Assembly (NCBI GenBank): GCA_005406025.1
Contig: BGZK01000282.1
Coordinates: 310,001-374,000, forward strand
Source: Eumeta japonica
Taxonomy: Eukaryota; Arthropoda; Insecta; Lepidoptera; Psychidae
DNA length: 64,000 nucleotides
Direction: 5' to 3'
Positions 36,690 to 47,849 of the stretch are shown one piece after another. Position 1 is the first letter of the stretch; the number at the start of each line of letters is the position of its first letter. The notes below the pieces were generated by a model. It worked only from the letters and a program-made list of their open reading frames with translations, was not told the DNA's origin and did not search any database. The translations under genes and the position numbers were made by a program.

Positions 36690-38338
36690 AAAATTATTTG
36701 AAAGAGATTCTGAGTGTCAAAGTCTGCAGGACCAAATGAGTCGCTTACAAAATAGTCTAGCAGAATTATCTGCCCGGATTGAGCCGCGCAATTTTAATTA
36801 CACTTTAGATATTAAATTAAATAGCGATATGTCGGATGATGGTTTGGATTGCACAGCTTCCAATAAAAAAACCGAGCAGAGTATTGCTCTTAACAACAAA
36901 ATGCAAGCATACCTGAAAGTGTGACCAGTGCACTCCACACCGTTATAAACAATGAGAACGAGACAGTAATTTATTCCGACGAATTAGGTATCGGATTGGG
37001 CCCCATGTTGAGCGGTTATATGAATCACCGGGTAACGAATATTTGCATGCCTGGTGCTTCATATAATAACATTCTTAACAAAATTTTAAATCATACACAT
37101 AACAAAACACAACAATAATTATATTAGTTGGAAATTGTTTTGGTTTAAAAAAAATTATTGTTGGGTTTACCCGCCTCCTGGAGTGGTCCAATCAAAATAG
37201 TATCAAATTATTTTTGTGTGCTTTTCCGTTTGCTAGTGGATTAACGGAGAAGCAACTTAACCATGCCCATAAATTGAATATTTTAATGTACAACATGACA
37301 TGGCGTCATAGTGATGCAAATATGTATTTTTTCGACATAAATAAATTTAATTATAATATTATTTTGACAAAGGATAGGATGTTCCTATCGAATTATTTTA
37401 AACGACATTTGGCTAAATTATTAGCCTTTAATATACGTTCTGCTATATTATATAATACAGCAAGACTTAGTTCTAAGAACGACTGTGGCTCGCTTGAATC
37501 TGTGGGATCTGATATTGAGCAGAGTTCTACGGATTTAAACGGGCAGCTACGACAAAGAGAAAACCTGATTCACTTAATTCAGTAAATAAGAGCAAACAGA
37601 AATGAGAAATTTATCGGATGTTGAAACTGCCAGATTGGTTTATTTTGGCTGTTTCCATAGTCTAATGTCGTATGGTATTTTGCTCTGGGGAAACGCCCCG
37701 GTTATTCAGAAAATTTTCGTGCTGCAGAAGCGGGCCGTTCGCGCAATTTACAAGCTCGGACCTCGTACATCCCTTAGAAATAAGTTTAAGGAAATTGGAA
37801 TTTTAACCCTGGCATCTCAATTCATTTATGAAAATTTATTATATGTAAAAAAATTTAGAAATGTTTAAAAGAAATAGTAGTCGACATAATCTCAATACCA
37901 GAAATAAAATAAACTGAATTCACATATTAGTCGACTAAGTAAAGTCTCAAATTCATTTAGAGGCTCTGTGTGCGCCTATTCAATAAGGTTCCTGTAGATA
38001 TACAAGATTTACCCTACATAAATTTAAGAGTGTTATTAAATAATCACTCAGTAAAAAGGGTACTATGCAATTTCTGAATATTTAGAAGAAAAATCAATGG
38101 ACATAAGCGGCTCGACCTCTTACCGGGCTGTGTCATTCCTAATTTGTTTTGTATTTGTTTTGGTTATGTATGTGCAAATTAGAAAAGAGCTACCCTTAAG
38201 TTTCTTGCTCGTTCTTCTTGAGGGAAAACTGCCTTCCGAACGAGCAGTAAAGTGTAAATTGACAAAAAATGATGACGTATTTCAAGTGTTATTTTGTAAC
38301 CTATGAAATAAAGATATTTTGAATTTGAATTTGAAAAA
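36690..38338 (+). mobile_element. Nested CR1-like LINE, internally deleted (plus strand)
   Basis: A 5'-truncated element. ORF1 remains in three frames: 36708-36924 with a coiled coil (SLQDQMSRLQNSLAELSARI); 36921-37118 with ETVIYSDELGIGLGPML and ICMPGASYNNIL; 37214-37585 with FDINKFNYNIILTKDRMFLS. The last two fit the SGNH esterase domain of CR1-type ORF1 proteins. Directly after the ORF1 stop, 37602-37868 encodes only the RT tail (LVYFGCFHSLMSYGILLWGN, FVLQKRAVRAIYKLG, KEIGILTLASQF). Endonuclease and catalytic RT are missing, an internal deletion of roughly 2 kb. The 3' UTR and a GAATTT tandem tail end it at 38338. Confidence 0.85.
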
Positions 38339-38495
38339 ATATAAATTAAAAACAGAAAAGAACCGAGGATCGATCCCTGTGGCACCCCCATGCGGACCAC
38401 GGATCCAGACGATCTCATGTTATCGAGATCGACATTCTGGACCCTATTAGTCAAATATGATGCCAGTAGGTCGAGTGCACGATTCCTAAAAATAG
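38339..38495 (-). mobile_element. Outer CR1-like LINE, 5' half (minus strand)
   Basis: Minus-strand frame with RALDLLASYLTNRVQN and the RT motif MGVPQGSILGSFLFLIYI (around 38391-38340). In intact elements this motif is followed immediately by the NDLP-LVKD-HEI-FADD segment, which here resumes at 36689. The element is truncated at about 38495. Confidence 0.85.
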
Positions 38496-38499
38496 ATTC

Positions 38500-39330
38500 C
38501 TAGGCCTTTAAAACGTATAAATACGATGAAAATTTGGTTTTTGAAAATCGGGCTGAAAGCGGTAACTTTCCAATTTTAAGAAAATTTCTCAATTTTGACA
38601 GAGAAAAGTAAAAAAAAAATGCAAAACAGTTGGATGTTTAAAAAATATGATTTTTTTTATGTATTTTTTAATGTCTTCAAAAGGATTTCTTTATATTATC
38701 TATTTCTGTTGAATTGAATGCATGAAAATGAATTCCCGTTTAGGCATCACAGTGCGGCGCGGCGAACGCAGGTAACTTTGACGTTGATGTATTACGTTTT
38801 TAGTTTTGAAATGAATTTAATTTTAATATTGCACTTCGTCCTGAATGCCTAGGCGGATGGGCGGATGGAGGTTATAGATAACCTAATGTTTTCATCTAAC
38901 TTTGACTCGGGGCTTATGAAACATAGTTTGTTATTTTGTGAAGATTAACTTCTCTAAGTATGTTAAAAGTGAAATAATAACGGGGAAAATTATTTTTTGG
39001 AAAATGTGAAATAAAATGAGTCGAATAAATAAATGAAAATAATCGATGAATCAAAATAACTTCGCACAGATTACTAATGCAAACACTAGTTACAGGGAAT
39101 CAGACTGGTAAGATAAGCTTGTATTTCATACAAAATACAAGATTATGTGTCGGGCACAAAACATTTAAAAATAACGGTCATATCTTCGATGAATGTATCG
39201 TTAAAGATAACGTTTACTATACGCCAACAGGAAAGCGCGCCCAAAGTAGTGACGTAAATAAAGTGATCTCTTACGCCCGTACACTGATAAATAATACCAC
39301 ATCTTATGAAATGCTGTGATTTGAACTCCG
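38500..39330. other. AT-rich intergenic stretch
   Basis: One 80-codon open frame (39077-39319, starting MQTLVTGNQTGKIS) shows no recognisable family and no splice or codon signal strong enough to call a gene. Confidence 0.4.
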
Positions 39331-39336
39331 AGACTA

Positions 39337-39498
39337 AGGGCCGTATTAATAAACGTCATTTAAATGATGCGCCTACTCAAGAAGCAACGTAGAAGCGAAA
39401 CATATATTATTTTCCATAGCAAAATACTATAACTGTCATGCTGTTTCCACTCTCAAGATGAAACGCCGCACTTAAGTGTGTTTTATTAATAATGGCCT
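39337..39498. mobile_element. MITE, probably PIF/Harbinger-type
   Basis: Ends GGGCCGTATTAATAAA and, on the opposite strand, GGCCATTATTAATAAAA form imperfect terminal inverted repeats of about 30 bp. The left flank is TAA and the right flank TGA, compatible with a decayed three-base TWA target duplication as made by PIF/Harbinger elements. About 160 bp, non-coding. A related end is at 53234. Confidence 0.65.
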
Positions 39499-39499
39499 G

Positions 39500-40130
39500 A
39501 TCTTTTGATATTTACTTATAGTGCCCATGTAGGTATTTGTATATAAAATCATACTATATCCATTTTTAGGTATGTTCTATTATTTAATTTATCAGCCTAG
39601 CGATCCCTAAACACGAAGACGCTTGGTTTGAAATATCACCTACTACTTATATTGAACTTAAAAGGCCAATATGTAGACGCCTGCCTGCACCATGCATTAA
39701 CACGCAGTAAGCTATCTACCGCTGTCCCTCGTACCTGTTCTTTTACTGCGAATCCCTATTCAAAGAATTGAATATTGATTCAAGGGGATTTAAAGATATC
39801 GAACAGCTTAACAAGTGTTAATTGTTTATTTATCTTAGTCCGCTAATAATTATATTGTTACTTCTACGTATGTTTCATACTAAATAGGCGCATTGTCAAA
39901 AAAATGCAGACAGTCACATACACCAGGGAAGGAAATTATTCTATGAACACGGACGGAGCCGCGGGCGGAAGCTAGTTTATCTGTCTCTAATTCATTCGTT
40001 GAGACCATTCCGATGAGCTCAAACACAATACCTTTGTTATAAGTTGGTGGAGAAGTTGGGTTGTCTTACAAATTCTAGGCCATTAGTTCAAAAATTTATA
40101 TGTTCTTAATATCATTGATGTAACATAATA
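39500..40130. other. Intergenic with repeat terminus
   Basis: ACGGAGCCGCGGGCGGAAGC followed by TAGTTTAT (39954-39982) is the terminus of a repeat family widespread in Lepidoptera. Its body cannot be delimited. Nothing else was recognised. Confidence 0.45.
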
Positions 40131-40139
40131 ACGAATTTC

Positions 40140-40416
40140 GACTCAATCAAATATGTGGAAGATGCTTACATCGATTTATCAATTACAAAAGGGCCGATAA
40201 TCTTAAAATGGTTCAATAGATTTTCTTATGAGTCATAGCTATGAGCACTCTTCATCAAGTTATCTTTCAAATAAAAACTACTAAATGGAAACCAGTTCAG
40301 CCGTTTGTGAGCTTGGGAGCTACGATACCACAGACAGACACACAGATACAGAGACACATAGATACAGACGTTTAACTTATAACACCCCTCCCTCTGTTTG
40401 CGACGGAGGTTAAAAA
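40140..40416 (+). repeat. Dispersed retroposon 3' region
   Basis: ACCAGTTCAGCCGTTTGTGA, then ACGATACCACAGACAGACAC and TTATAACACCCCTC, ending GGTTAAAAATA. This ordered set of motifs is typical of a very common lepidopteran retroposon tail. Class (RTE-like LINE or its SINE partner) is an inference. Confidence 0.6.
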
Positions 40417-40419
40417 TAC

Positions 40420-42290
40420 ATTTTGTGATGTTTCTACACCAGGTCGTGTATTTATAAAATGTTATATGTTGTTAAGACAATCGCTAGAAAATCATGTAAA
40501 AAACCAAAGCCTAATTTGGGTTTGAATCCCAAAGTCCCACTGGTTACGCTCCTAAATTTCGGTTGCGATTATGCTTTTGGGTCAAAGTTCGATTCTGTAA
40601 CTTAGTAAATGAATGTGTGAATGACGTGATGAATACCTATCTAACGTTCATCTTAAATTGATTAGTATATATAAAAATTATCCAAGTTAAAGTTATGGAG
40701 TTGCTCAAAGAAAACCTTTTTTTGTTTTCTTCAATTTACGATGTCATACTAATAATTTATATAGAACATCTGATTTTATTTTGTCTCACAGGGAAAACAA
40801 GTTTCCCCTAACCTGAAATATATTTTTCGATGATGGAACCCATAATCGTGTCAGTAGTCGTTCGATATGAATATCTTTATATTACGTAATTTAGCTAGAT
40901 ACACGCATGAAAAATAGATGCTATTTATACATAATTGCCAAGAAGTAATAAAAAATTAAATGAAATGGAGATGGCAAGAGCATTAAATATTAATGATTAT
41001 ATTTTTACACGAATTATTTTACGGACTACTTAGCTGTTAAACTCAATAAAAAATGTAATACTTATGATAGGCGATTGAAAGACCATAGAAAGACCAGGTC
41101 CAACAAATAGGTAAATCAAAAGAATATAGTTTTATTTATTGGAGTTAGTTTCTTAAGGCGAAGCATACTGGAAATTGTTGGTCCGTGCTTTATTACTAAG
41201 GATGCAATGAGGACTATTCATGAATAGATTAAGTTTATTCTAAGAAATATTAGCAACACTAATATGAGGATGTACTTTGTTAATATTTTGAGTTTATTCA
41301 TCTAAGTTTCGCTGTGCTAGCACATGCTTTAAAATTTAAGCAGAAAAGCATATAATACCAAATGCATTATTTTCTTAAATGTATCTTTCAATTAAGTGTG
41401 AAAAATTGTAAATATTTGCAGTTAATAATTTTAATGACAATTGTTTTTATTTTATTAAATAATTATCATGAATAATTACATTGAAAATAAATATGTCGGT
41501 ACCCACCTAATTTCATTCGCGAACACAATACAATTAATTTATAAATGGATTTTTTTTTGTAAATTGTATATCACTCATTACGAAAGGAAAGTATGACTTC
41601 CTCATTGGCATAGTATACCGGTAATATACTACGCTTATATAATAATATATATAATAACCGGCAGAGTAGTAACCCGAGCTGAAGACCAGGGAGATGGTAC
41701 TACGCGTGTTGAGGTGTTGTACTTATCTTCCGTGGTGAGTACATATCTTTTATTTACATCAGCAAGAAGAGTTCTCGATATCGACGAGAAAAGTGCTACA
41801 TTTCCTGCCGACTCACGCCTCGATATCCAACGTCCCCAATATCACACCCGCCCACAGTTTAGAGTCACCCTTGTCTTCAGATTCGAATGACAAAATTGCG
41901 CGGGTGGGGATGAATGTTTTATCGGGGTCTATAAGGAAATTTGTCGTCAAGGTGCAAACCGGTAGAAAACGTTGTGTATGTGTTTTTAGGAAAGGATAAA
42001 TTCGATAAAACGGATTTTTCCATCAAGGTGTTTGAAGAAAACATTATTTTACGTCACTATACACGCTAAGAGGTAATTCTTTGGCTTTTCTTTTAATTCT
42101 GACGATTTTTGGAAGAATTAGTGTATTTTGACTCAATTATCGTTACTTGACTACTAAATAGTTGTACAACGTTACTTCCTTTGAATTAACATTATTTCGT
42201 GTATAAGCCACCGAGTTCATGATTTGCAATCAACTTCTGACGTATATCTCATTGTCCATTCTATATTGTTTCTATTTTATTAAATTTACA
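40420..42290. other. Intergenic, nothing firm recognised
   Basis: AT-rich. The 68-codon open frame at 41793-41999 has mixed composition (LPTHASISNVPNITPAHSL) but no family and no convincing splice signals. Confidence 0.4.
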
Positions 42291-42369
42291 CGCATATGGT
42301 TTTCATATTTCTTATTATCGGATTTCTAATCTCCTTATCGGATTTCCATCCAAAAAAAAGAACGCAACA

Positions 42370-42620
42370 GAAAAGCACAATGCCACCTCCACCACTCACA
42401 GCCACTCGATTCGCAGTCGGCCGGTGCGCGGCGCCGGCTGATGGAATTGGAGCGGTGTGCAAATGCGGCGGCGGGCGCTGCGACTCCATCCTCCCGCGCG
42501 GATTGATGGCGACGATTTGTTACCGCTTTTGTTTGTCAAATAATATGCTACGAATGCGCAGGCGATTCCACTTCGGCCCGTGCGCTCGACGCCGTCGGCA
42601 AGGAGATCACGTTTGTGTGC
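42370..42620. promoter_or_regulatory. GC-rich island, possible regulatory element
   Basis: About 250 bp of GC-rich sequence in an AT-rich desert, with CGGCGCCGGC-type palindromes and a POU-octamer-like TGCAAATG (42458-42465). Open frames on both strands are a consequence of the GC content. Function is inference only. Confidence 0.35.
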
Positions 42621-42726
42621 GGGCTCATGACAATACGTGGTATATTTTTCAATAGTATAGATATTCGTTTTTGAAATTATCTTTGATTTGAAGACTATTA
42701 TTACGAATAGAGACTATACATAGCGT

Positions 42727-42780
<54 letters not shown>
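42727..42780. repeat. (TA)n microsatellite
   Basis: About 24 TA units. The open frame 42726-43007 begins as translated TATA repeat and is not a gene. Confidence 0.97.
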
Positions 42781-42783
<3 letters not shown>

Positions 42784-43009
42784 TGAAATACATCATATTT
42801 GTTATTCTATATAAAAATAAGAAAATGCATAAAATAATTATAGCTAAGTTTTTCGTTTACATCGTTATAACTGCAAGTGAATTTTCCAGTTTCCAAATAG
42901 TTACTACATCGACTCTTGTGAGACATTACTGGCTGAGTTGTGCGGATGCTGCGTTCGGTGCTCGAGTGCCGGGCTGGCTGAGCGGGCATAAAATGATTTT
43001 AAAATAATG

Positions 43010-44200
43010 AAAAAATTAAATGAAAGAAAAACCTTCTTCAAAAATCTTACAACTAATTGAATAATTAATTTTTAATGAAGTCGGTGCTAGCTGAAGATAT
43101 GACAAATGCGGTTTAGATTGATTTCGATTGCCAATCACGATTAGCAATTTTCACAATTTGACATCGTTTTGTTAATTTGTTGAGTTCAATCTCTAGTTAA
43201 CTGGTGTGTCCTTCGCTTTTATTATTTTATATCTTTATTTATCTTGCTTTAGTTGGTGCTACTACCAAAATAATTAATTATTTTAAGATTTTTGAAGGTA
43301 ATATTTTTTTATTAACAATGTTTAACACTTTGAGTGATTATGTTTGCCTAACTTTTACTCGAGTATTAAGACGGATTAAGACAATTGTATATATAGATAG
43401 ATGAGTGTTCACTTGACCTTTACTTTTATACGAATAAAGTGGAAAACGGATTTCAAGTCCATATTTTCTGGTGGCGTTGATAATCACACTCCAGGTTCCT
43501 ACATTTCTAGTAAGAATGAAAACTTTCGTCAGCCCGTCGATTAACTTGGTTCCCAAGACATACAAGTTTTCAGAGTTTTCCTCAGTTCATGGAAAAGTAG
43601 TAAAACTTGAGTAACTAGTAGTAATAAGAGCTGCTATACTACTTTATTCCTTTCTTTGCGATTTTCCAATCCAGCAAGCTCTTTCTTTTTTTTTCAAGTG
43701 GGATAAAAATTTTTGCTAAAAGCCATTATCTACATAAAGAATATCTTTCGCACAAATGATGATATATTGTATTAGATATACAGGTAGGTTTACTAAATGT
43801 ATTGTCTACGTGTGATATTTGCTATTGTCACTTATTGACTTCTATTAATGAATTTGTTAGTTGTGCAATAAAATCTGTTGATACACATAAAACGGAAAAC
43901 AAATTTCCAATTAATAAATCAAAGTTCATCTAACAACACTTGTGACGAGCTCTGGGTAAATTTCCTTCCCAAATTATTATTTATTAGTTCTGTAACGGGA
44001 TTATTAATATGTAGCATATCAGCATTACCTCGTGTAAATATTATTTCACACTTTAACTTAATAATTGTAATTACGCATAAATATATTTTAGAGATTGGAA
44101 AAATTCGTCTATCAAATTTCCAACCAATATATAGAGGTTATGTGTTGTTCGAGTTTCGGTTTTCTTTCTGATAAAAAATATACACATCGAATTTAGAACC
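43010..44200. other. AT-rich intergenic stretch
   Basis: Short frames only (43204-43404, 43338-43565, 43878-44171), none with recognisable motifs. No repeat end could be fixed. Confidence 0.4.
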
Positions 44201-44204
44201 TCCT

Positions 44205-44785
44205 TCTTTTTAGGGAGCCCACCGAGGGTTCCGTACAAATTTACAGGTACATATTATAAACAGTACAGAAATAGACTCTCGCAGTTTTTTCCGAGTTTTT
44301 CCAAAAATTCAGTTTCCAAAACGTATAATTATACACTTATAGGAAATTGTGGTTATACTAACAGTTCATAATTAAATTAGTTAAGTAACCTAAACAAAGT
44401 TATTTTTATGATTTAATTACAAATGTATGGTGTTCAGTTTTTTTCCTATACTTGTAGTATAAGACGGTATTACTTGCCAAATTTAATAGTTATAGGTTAA
44501 CGGAGAATACCCTATAAATTTGATTCCCTTGAGAGTGGCAAAATATACGTTTTTTGCGACATAAACTGCCGTATTTTGTTTTCACGTTAGCTTAGAAGTG
44601 TGGTGTTTACACAACTTTAAGGTACTGTAAACTTGAGTATATGGTTTTAATTTCAATTGGATGCCTCCACGCGTTTCTGAGATAAAGGGTCTTGGTAGAC
44701 ATACGGATGGAAGGACGAGCGGACGGACAAAAAAAGTGATCCTATAAGGGTTCTGTTTTTCTTTTTGAGGTGGGAACCTTAAAAA
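44205..44785. repeat. Dispersed non-autonomous repeat with GGGTTCCGT ends
   Basis: The left end TTTTTAGGGAGCCCACCGAG plus GGTTCCGTAC and the right end TTGAGGTGGGAACCTTAAAA are inverted relative to each other. The block GACGAGCGGACGGACAAAAA followed by GTGATCCTATAAGGGTTCTG is characteristic of a common lepidopteran repeat. Confidence 0.6.
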
Positions 44786-44844
44786 TGAGAAAACATGCTA
44801 ATATTGATATCCTTTCAGTAAAAATAATTGATTCAATAATAATT

Positions 44845-45675
44845 GCATTGCTTCATGTTGATTGTGGTGTGTTTCCGGATCTACCGAAGCAAAGTAATTC
44901 CATTACTTAAAACCGGTAAAATATCTGACCCTACGAACTTTAAACCGATATTAAAACTATCAATACTCAGCAAAATTTTGAAAAAGCTCATCTTCAGTTT
45001 ACTATTGAGGTATTTTTATAATAATAATTTGATGAATGTTAAACACTTTGGATTCACAAAGGGTTGCTTAACAACTGAAGCCGGTGTCGAGTTTATTTAG
45101 CAGATTTTTGATGTCTTTGAAGATTCACAGGACGCGATTGGTGTTTTCTGTGATTTACCCAACGCATTTGACTGCGTTCATCATGACACATTTATCAAGA
45201 AACTATATCATTCTGGTGTCACGGGTCGATCCTTCGGACTTTTATAGTCTTACCTAAGTGATAGAATTCAGTTGACATTAATGGTGAGAGGCCGTCAGGA
45301 TCTGCAGTCAATATGGGCGTGCCACAGGGTTCAGTTCTTGAACCATTTCTATTCCTAGTGTACATAAATGATCTCCCACATCTTGTTAAGGATGTTTATG
45401 GGATAGTATGGTTTGTTAATGATATTTCTTCACGTTTTAAGATTGATGAGCTTCAACCAGTTTTTGAAGTAAACAACTTAGTAACGTTGAAACTCTTATA
45501 TTACGGGATTAGCGAAAAAGCTTGGTTCCGCAGCATGTACAGTCAAAAGAATTCGGCGATTTACAGATGAAAGCATGGCGTTATTACTTTATTTCAGCAC
45601 TTTTCATAGCCTCATGACCTATGGAATTTCATTATGGGGTTATGTAACCGATATTAATACAATTAAGAATGTCAG
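44845..45675 (+). mobile_element. CR1-like LINE, reverse transcriptase, first part
   Basis: 44843-45100 encodes RSKVIPLLKTGKISDPTNFK, LSILSKILKKL and KHFGFTKGCLTTEAG (RT finger blocks). After a stop, 45103-45250 continues with DAIGVFCDLPNAFDCVHHDT. After a frame shift, 45313-45570 carries MGVPQGSVLEPFLFLVYIND and the catalytic site as FVND (45412-45423), which has lost the first aspartate. The tail block YFSTFHSLMTYGISLWGY ends at about 45670, where the element is interrupted. Confidence 0.85.
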
Positions 45676-47087
45676 TGGGTCTGCTAAATCACTTGAAACT
45701 TTATGACTGTGTAGCCTGAACATTTAGAAATACAACTATTTTTTGTTGCATTTAGATCAAGCCAGTTGTGTTAAAGTTACGTCGGTTTTAGTTCCGTGCT
45801 ATTTGAATTTACCGCGCGAGCGCGCCATGCTCGCGTGACGTCAGCTCTTTGCGTGCAGCCGACCGTTTTCACCTTAAATGCATTCATACATTCATTCATT
45901 GATGTTTCGTCGTAAGTTCATCCACAATAACGTTTAAGTTTTAATGTGAGTCCAGTTTTTTTTTAAAGGGAGTGAGTCATACTCAGTATTAAAGTAGTGT
46001 ATTAATAAAATATAAATACTTAGCTATGCATGACTCTCTGAAGCAGAAACAAGTATGGCATTTATTTACGCGTGGGACATTTTTATTCAAAATAGAAATT
46101 TCCTATTATTTATTAGTAAATATTTAGAGATATCCTTTAAGCTTACAACTTTGCCTATTACTTCGAATACTTATACCATAAATCAGAAAAATCACAAGAT
46201 TTAAACAAATTAGAACCATGTGCATCTCAACATAAAGTTTATGTTTGTCAAAAATTTTTTAAAGGCTAAATTTAATAGTTTCTTAAATATTAAGAAAAAA
46301 ATTTGGGCAAAGATACAGCAGTTTATGGTATAGATGAGTACTATATCAACAAATATGTACTTACTAGCTGCCATCCATTTCACCTGCGTGCAATTCGGTT
46401 CCAGGATAAAAAGTAATATCAAATTAAACATAATAAAATAAAAATAATGTACCTCTTTTTCAAATCAGTCTATCTATTGATGAAAACCGCATTAAAATCC
46501 GTTGAATAGTTTAAAAAATATAAACGTAGAGATCTAAGCGTATACATACAGAAGGGCAGACGTTACTGTATCTTTTCTTTAAATAGGTACGTACCTACTA
46601 TGTAAAGGTACCTAGATAGACCTACGTATATTGTGGGTAAGTAAGTACTAAGTACTTACTGCGGTAACATACATTAAAATAATTTTCGTAACAACGTACA
46701 CAACCCTTGGCTTCGGGTGGATCAGCCCTCTTCATGATTTACAATCATTACATTCGACTTTTAAGTTCGGTAGGAACCATGAAAAACAACTTTTCAGGTG
46801 TATCACAACACTGGTACAATACACGATTTTCTGCATCTTGGTTACAACATTTTAATCAATTTTTGACGCATACTTCATACAGACTTCGAGAGCAGAGCGC
46901 GCACTGCGCGTGGCCTTTGTGGCGTGACGTCATATGCCGGATGATCCCGCGCCGTCGCGCGCCTAACAAACGTTAAATATTTCCGAAACTACAAGGCGTA
47001 TCAAAAAACTTTTTCACTGTATTATTCCATTTTTAATAGAGTATAAGGTAAGGTAAAAATTAAAAACTAATGATATTTTTCATTTTC
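45676..47087. mobile_element. Insertion splitting the LINE, unclassified
   Basis: 1.4 kb lies between ...TDINTI and ...RAVYYLRP of one LINE, together with loss of about 22 bp of the LINE. Each side of the insert holds a GC-rich patch with an identical GCGTGACGTCA (45833-45843 and 46922-46932). A retroposon motif (TGATGAAAACCGCATTAAAA, about 46479) lies inside. The 89-codon frame at 46707-46976 covers the right GC patch and has no family. No transposase found. Confidence 0.55.
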
Positions 47088-47680
47088 GTGCTGTTTATTA
47101 TTTGAGACCAATGACAACTCTCAGAGAAAAATATAAGGAAATTAATATCTTAACTATAGCATTATAATATACAAACGAAAGCCTAATATCTGTCAAGAGA
47201 CATAGAATTCTTTCAAAAAAAGAGCGATATCCATAACATCAAAACTAGACATAAGGACAATCTTGCTGCTCGTAAAACCCATCTAAGCAAAGTTAATCAA
47301 TCCTTTAAGAGGCAATGTGTGCGCTTTTATAATAAGATTCCAGCAGAAATTAAAAAATTGCCATTTTATGAATTTAAACGTCTCGTTAAAGGAAACTTAT
47401 ATAGCAAGGGCTATTATACCGTGTCAGAATACATTAATGAAAAAAATCCATGGGATTGAACTGCTGGGCTATCAAGTTGTTTCATGTTATTTCTAAGTGA
47501 GATACTAATTTTATTAATTATTCAATATTTTGTGTTCATGAGCAAAAAAAGTAACCCTTGTGTTTCTTACCCATTCTTTTCAAGGTGAATGAGTGGTAAT
47601 GTCAAAAATAATTTATTAATGACGTATTTCAAATGTAACTTAATTACCTACGAAACAAATATATTTTTTATTTGATTTGA
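47088..47680 (+). mobile_element. CR1-like LINE, second part and 3' UTR
   Basis: Continuation of the element at 44845: RAVYYLRPMTTLREKYKEI, then in other frames TRHKDNLAARKTHLSKV and CVRFYNKIPAEIKKLPFYEF, then the 3' UTR with TTTCTTACCCATTC and the terminus ACCTACGAAACAAATAT with a TTTGATTTGA tail. Confidence 0.8.
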
Positions 47681-47726
47681 ACGTATCAAGTTTGAGTAAG
47701 TTCTAACTTGATACGTTCAAATCAAA
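47671..47726. repeat. Perfect inverted repeat at the LINE 3' end
   Basis: Arms 47671-47692 and 47705-47726 are perfectly complementary over 22 bp (TTTGATTTGAACGTATCAAG and on) around a 12-base loop. The left arm begins inside the LINE tail. Confidence 0.95.
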
Positions 47727-47776
47727 TCAATGTCGTGGGTGCACATTTAACCAAAACATAGTTAATGCATAAAAAT

Positions 47777-47846
47777 GAAATGTCTGTTTGTTTATATTTC
47801 TCTCTTATGGTTTCATATGAGAAAAATATAAACAAACAGACGTTTC
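47777..47846. repeat. Second inverted repeat, nearly perfect
   Basis: Arms 47777-47803 and 47819-47846 pair over about 27 bp (GAAATGTCTGTTTGTTTATA against its complement) with about two mismatches and a short loop. It lies 50 bp from the previous hairpin. Confidence 0.9.
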
Positions 47847-47849
47847 AAT

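Noticed and set aside
39077..39319. 80-codon open frame on the plus strand
   Set aside because: No family, no supporting splice sites or neighbours. It is too short to rule out chance in this composition.
40508..40590. tRNA-like GGGTTTGAATCCC stem
   Set aside because: It resembles a T-arm, but no acceptor stem, D-arm or anticodon arm can be placed around it.
42286..42655. Overlapping open frames on both strands at the GC-rich island
   Set aside because: Open frames on both strands at one place are expected from GC-rich non-coding DNA, and no conserved protein motif is visible.
42726..43007. 93-codon open frame
   Set aside because: Its first third is translated TA microsatellite and the remainder has no recognisable feature.
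43338..43565. 75-codon minus-strand frame considered as a possible exon
   Set aside because: No acceptor/donor pair with consistent phase and no family resemblance.
46707..46976. 89-codon open frame
   Set aside because: It covers the right GC-rich patch of the insertion at 45676-47087. No domain, and the C-terminal Arg-rich end is a GC artefact.
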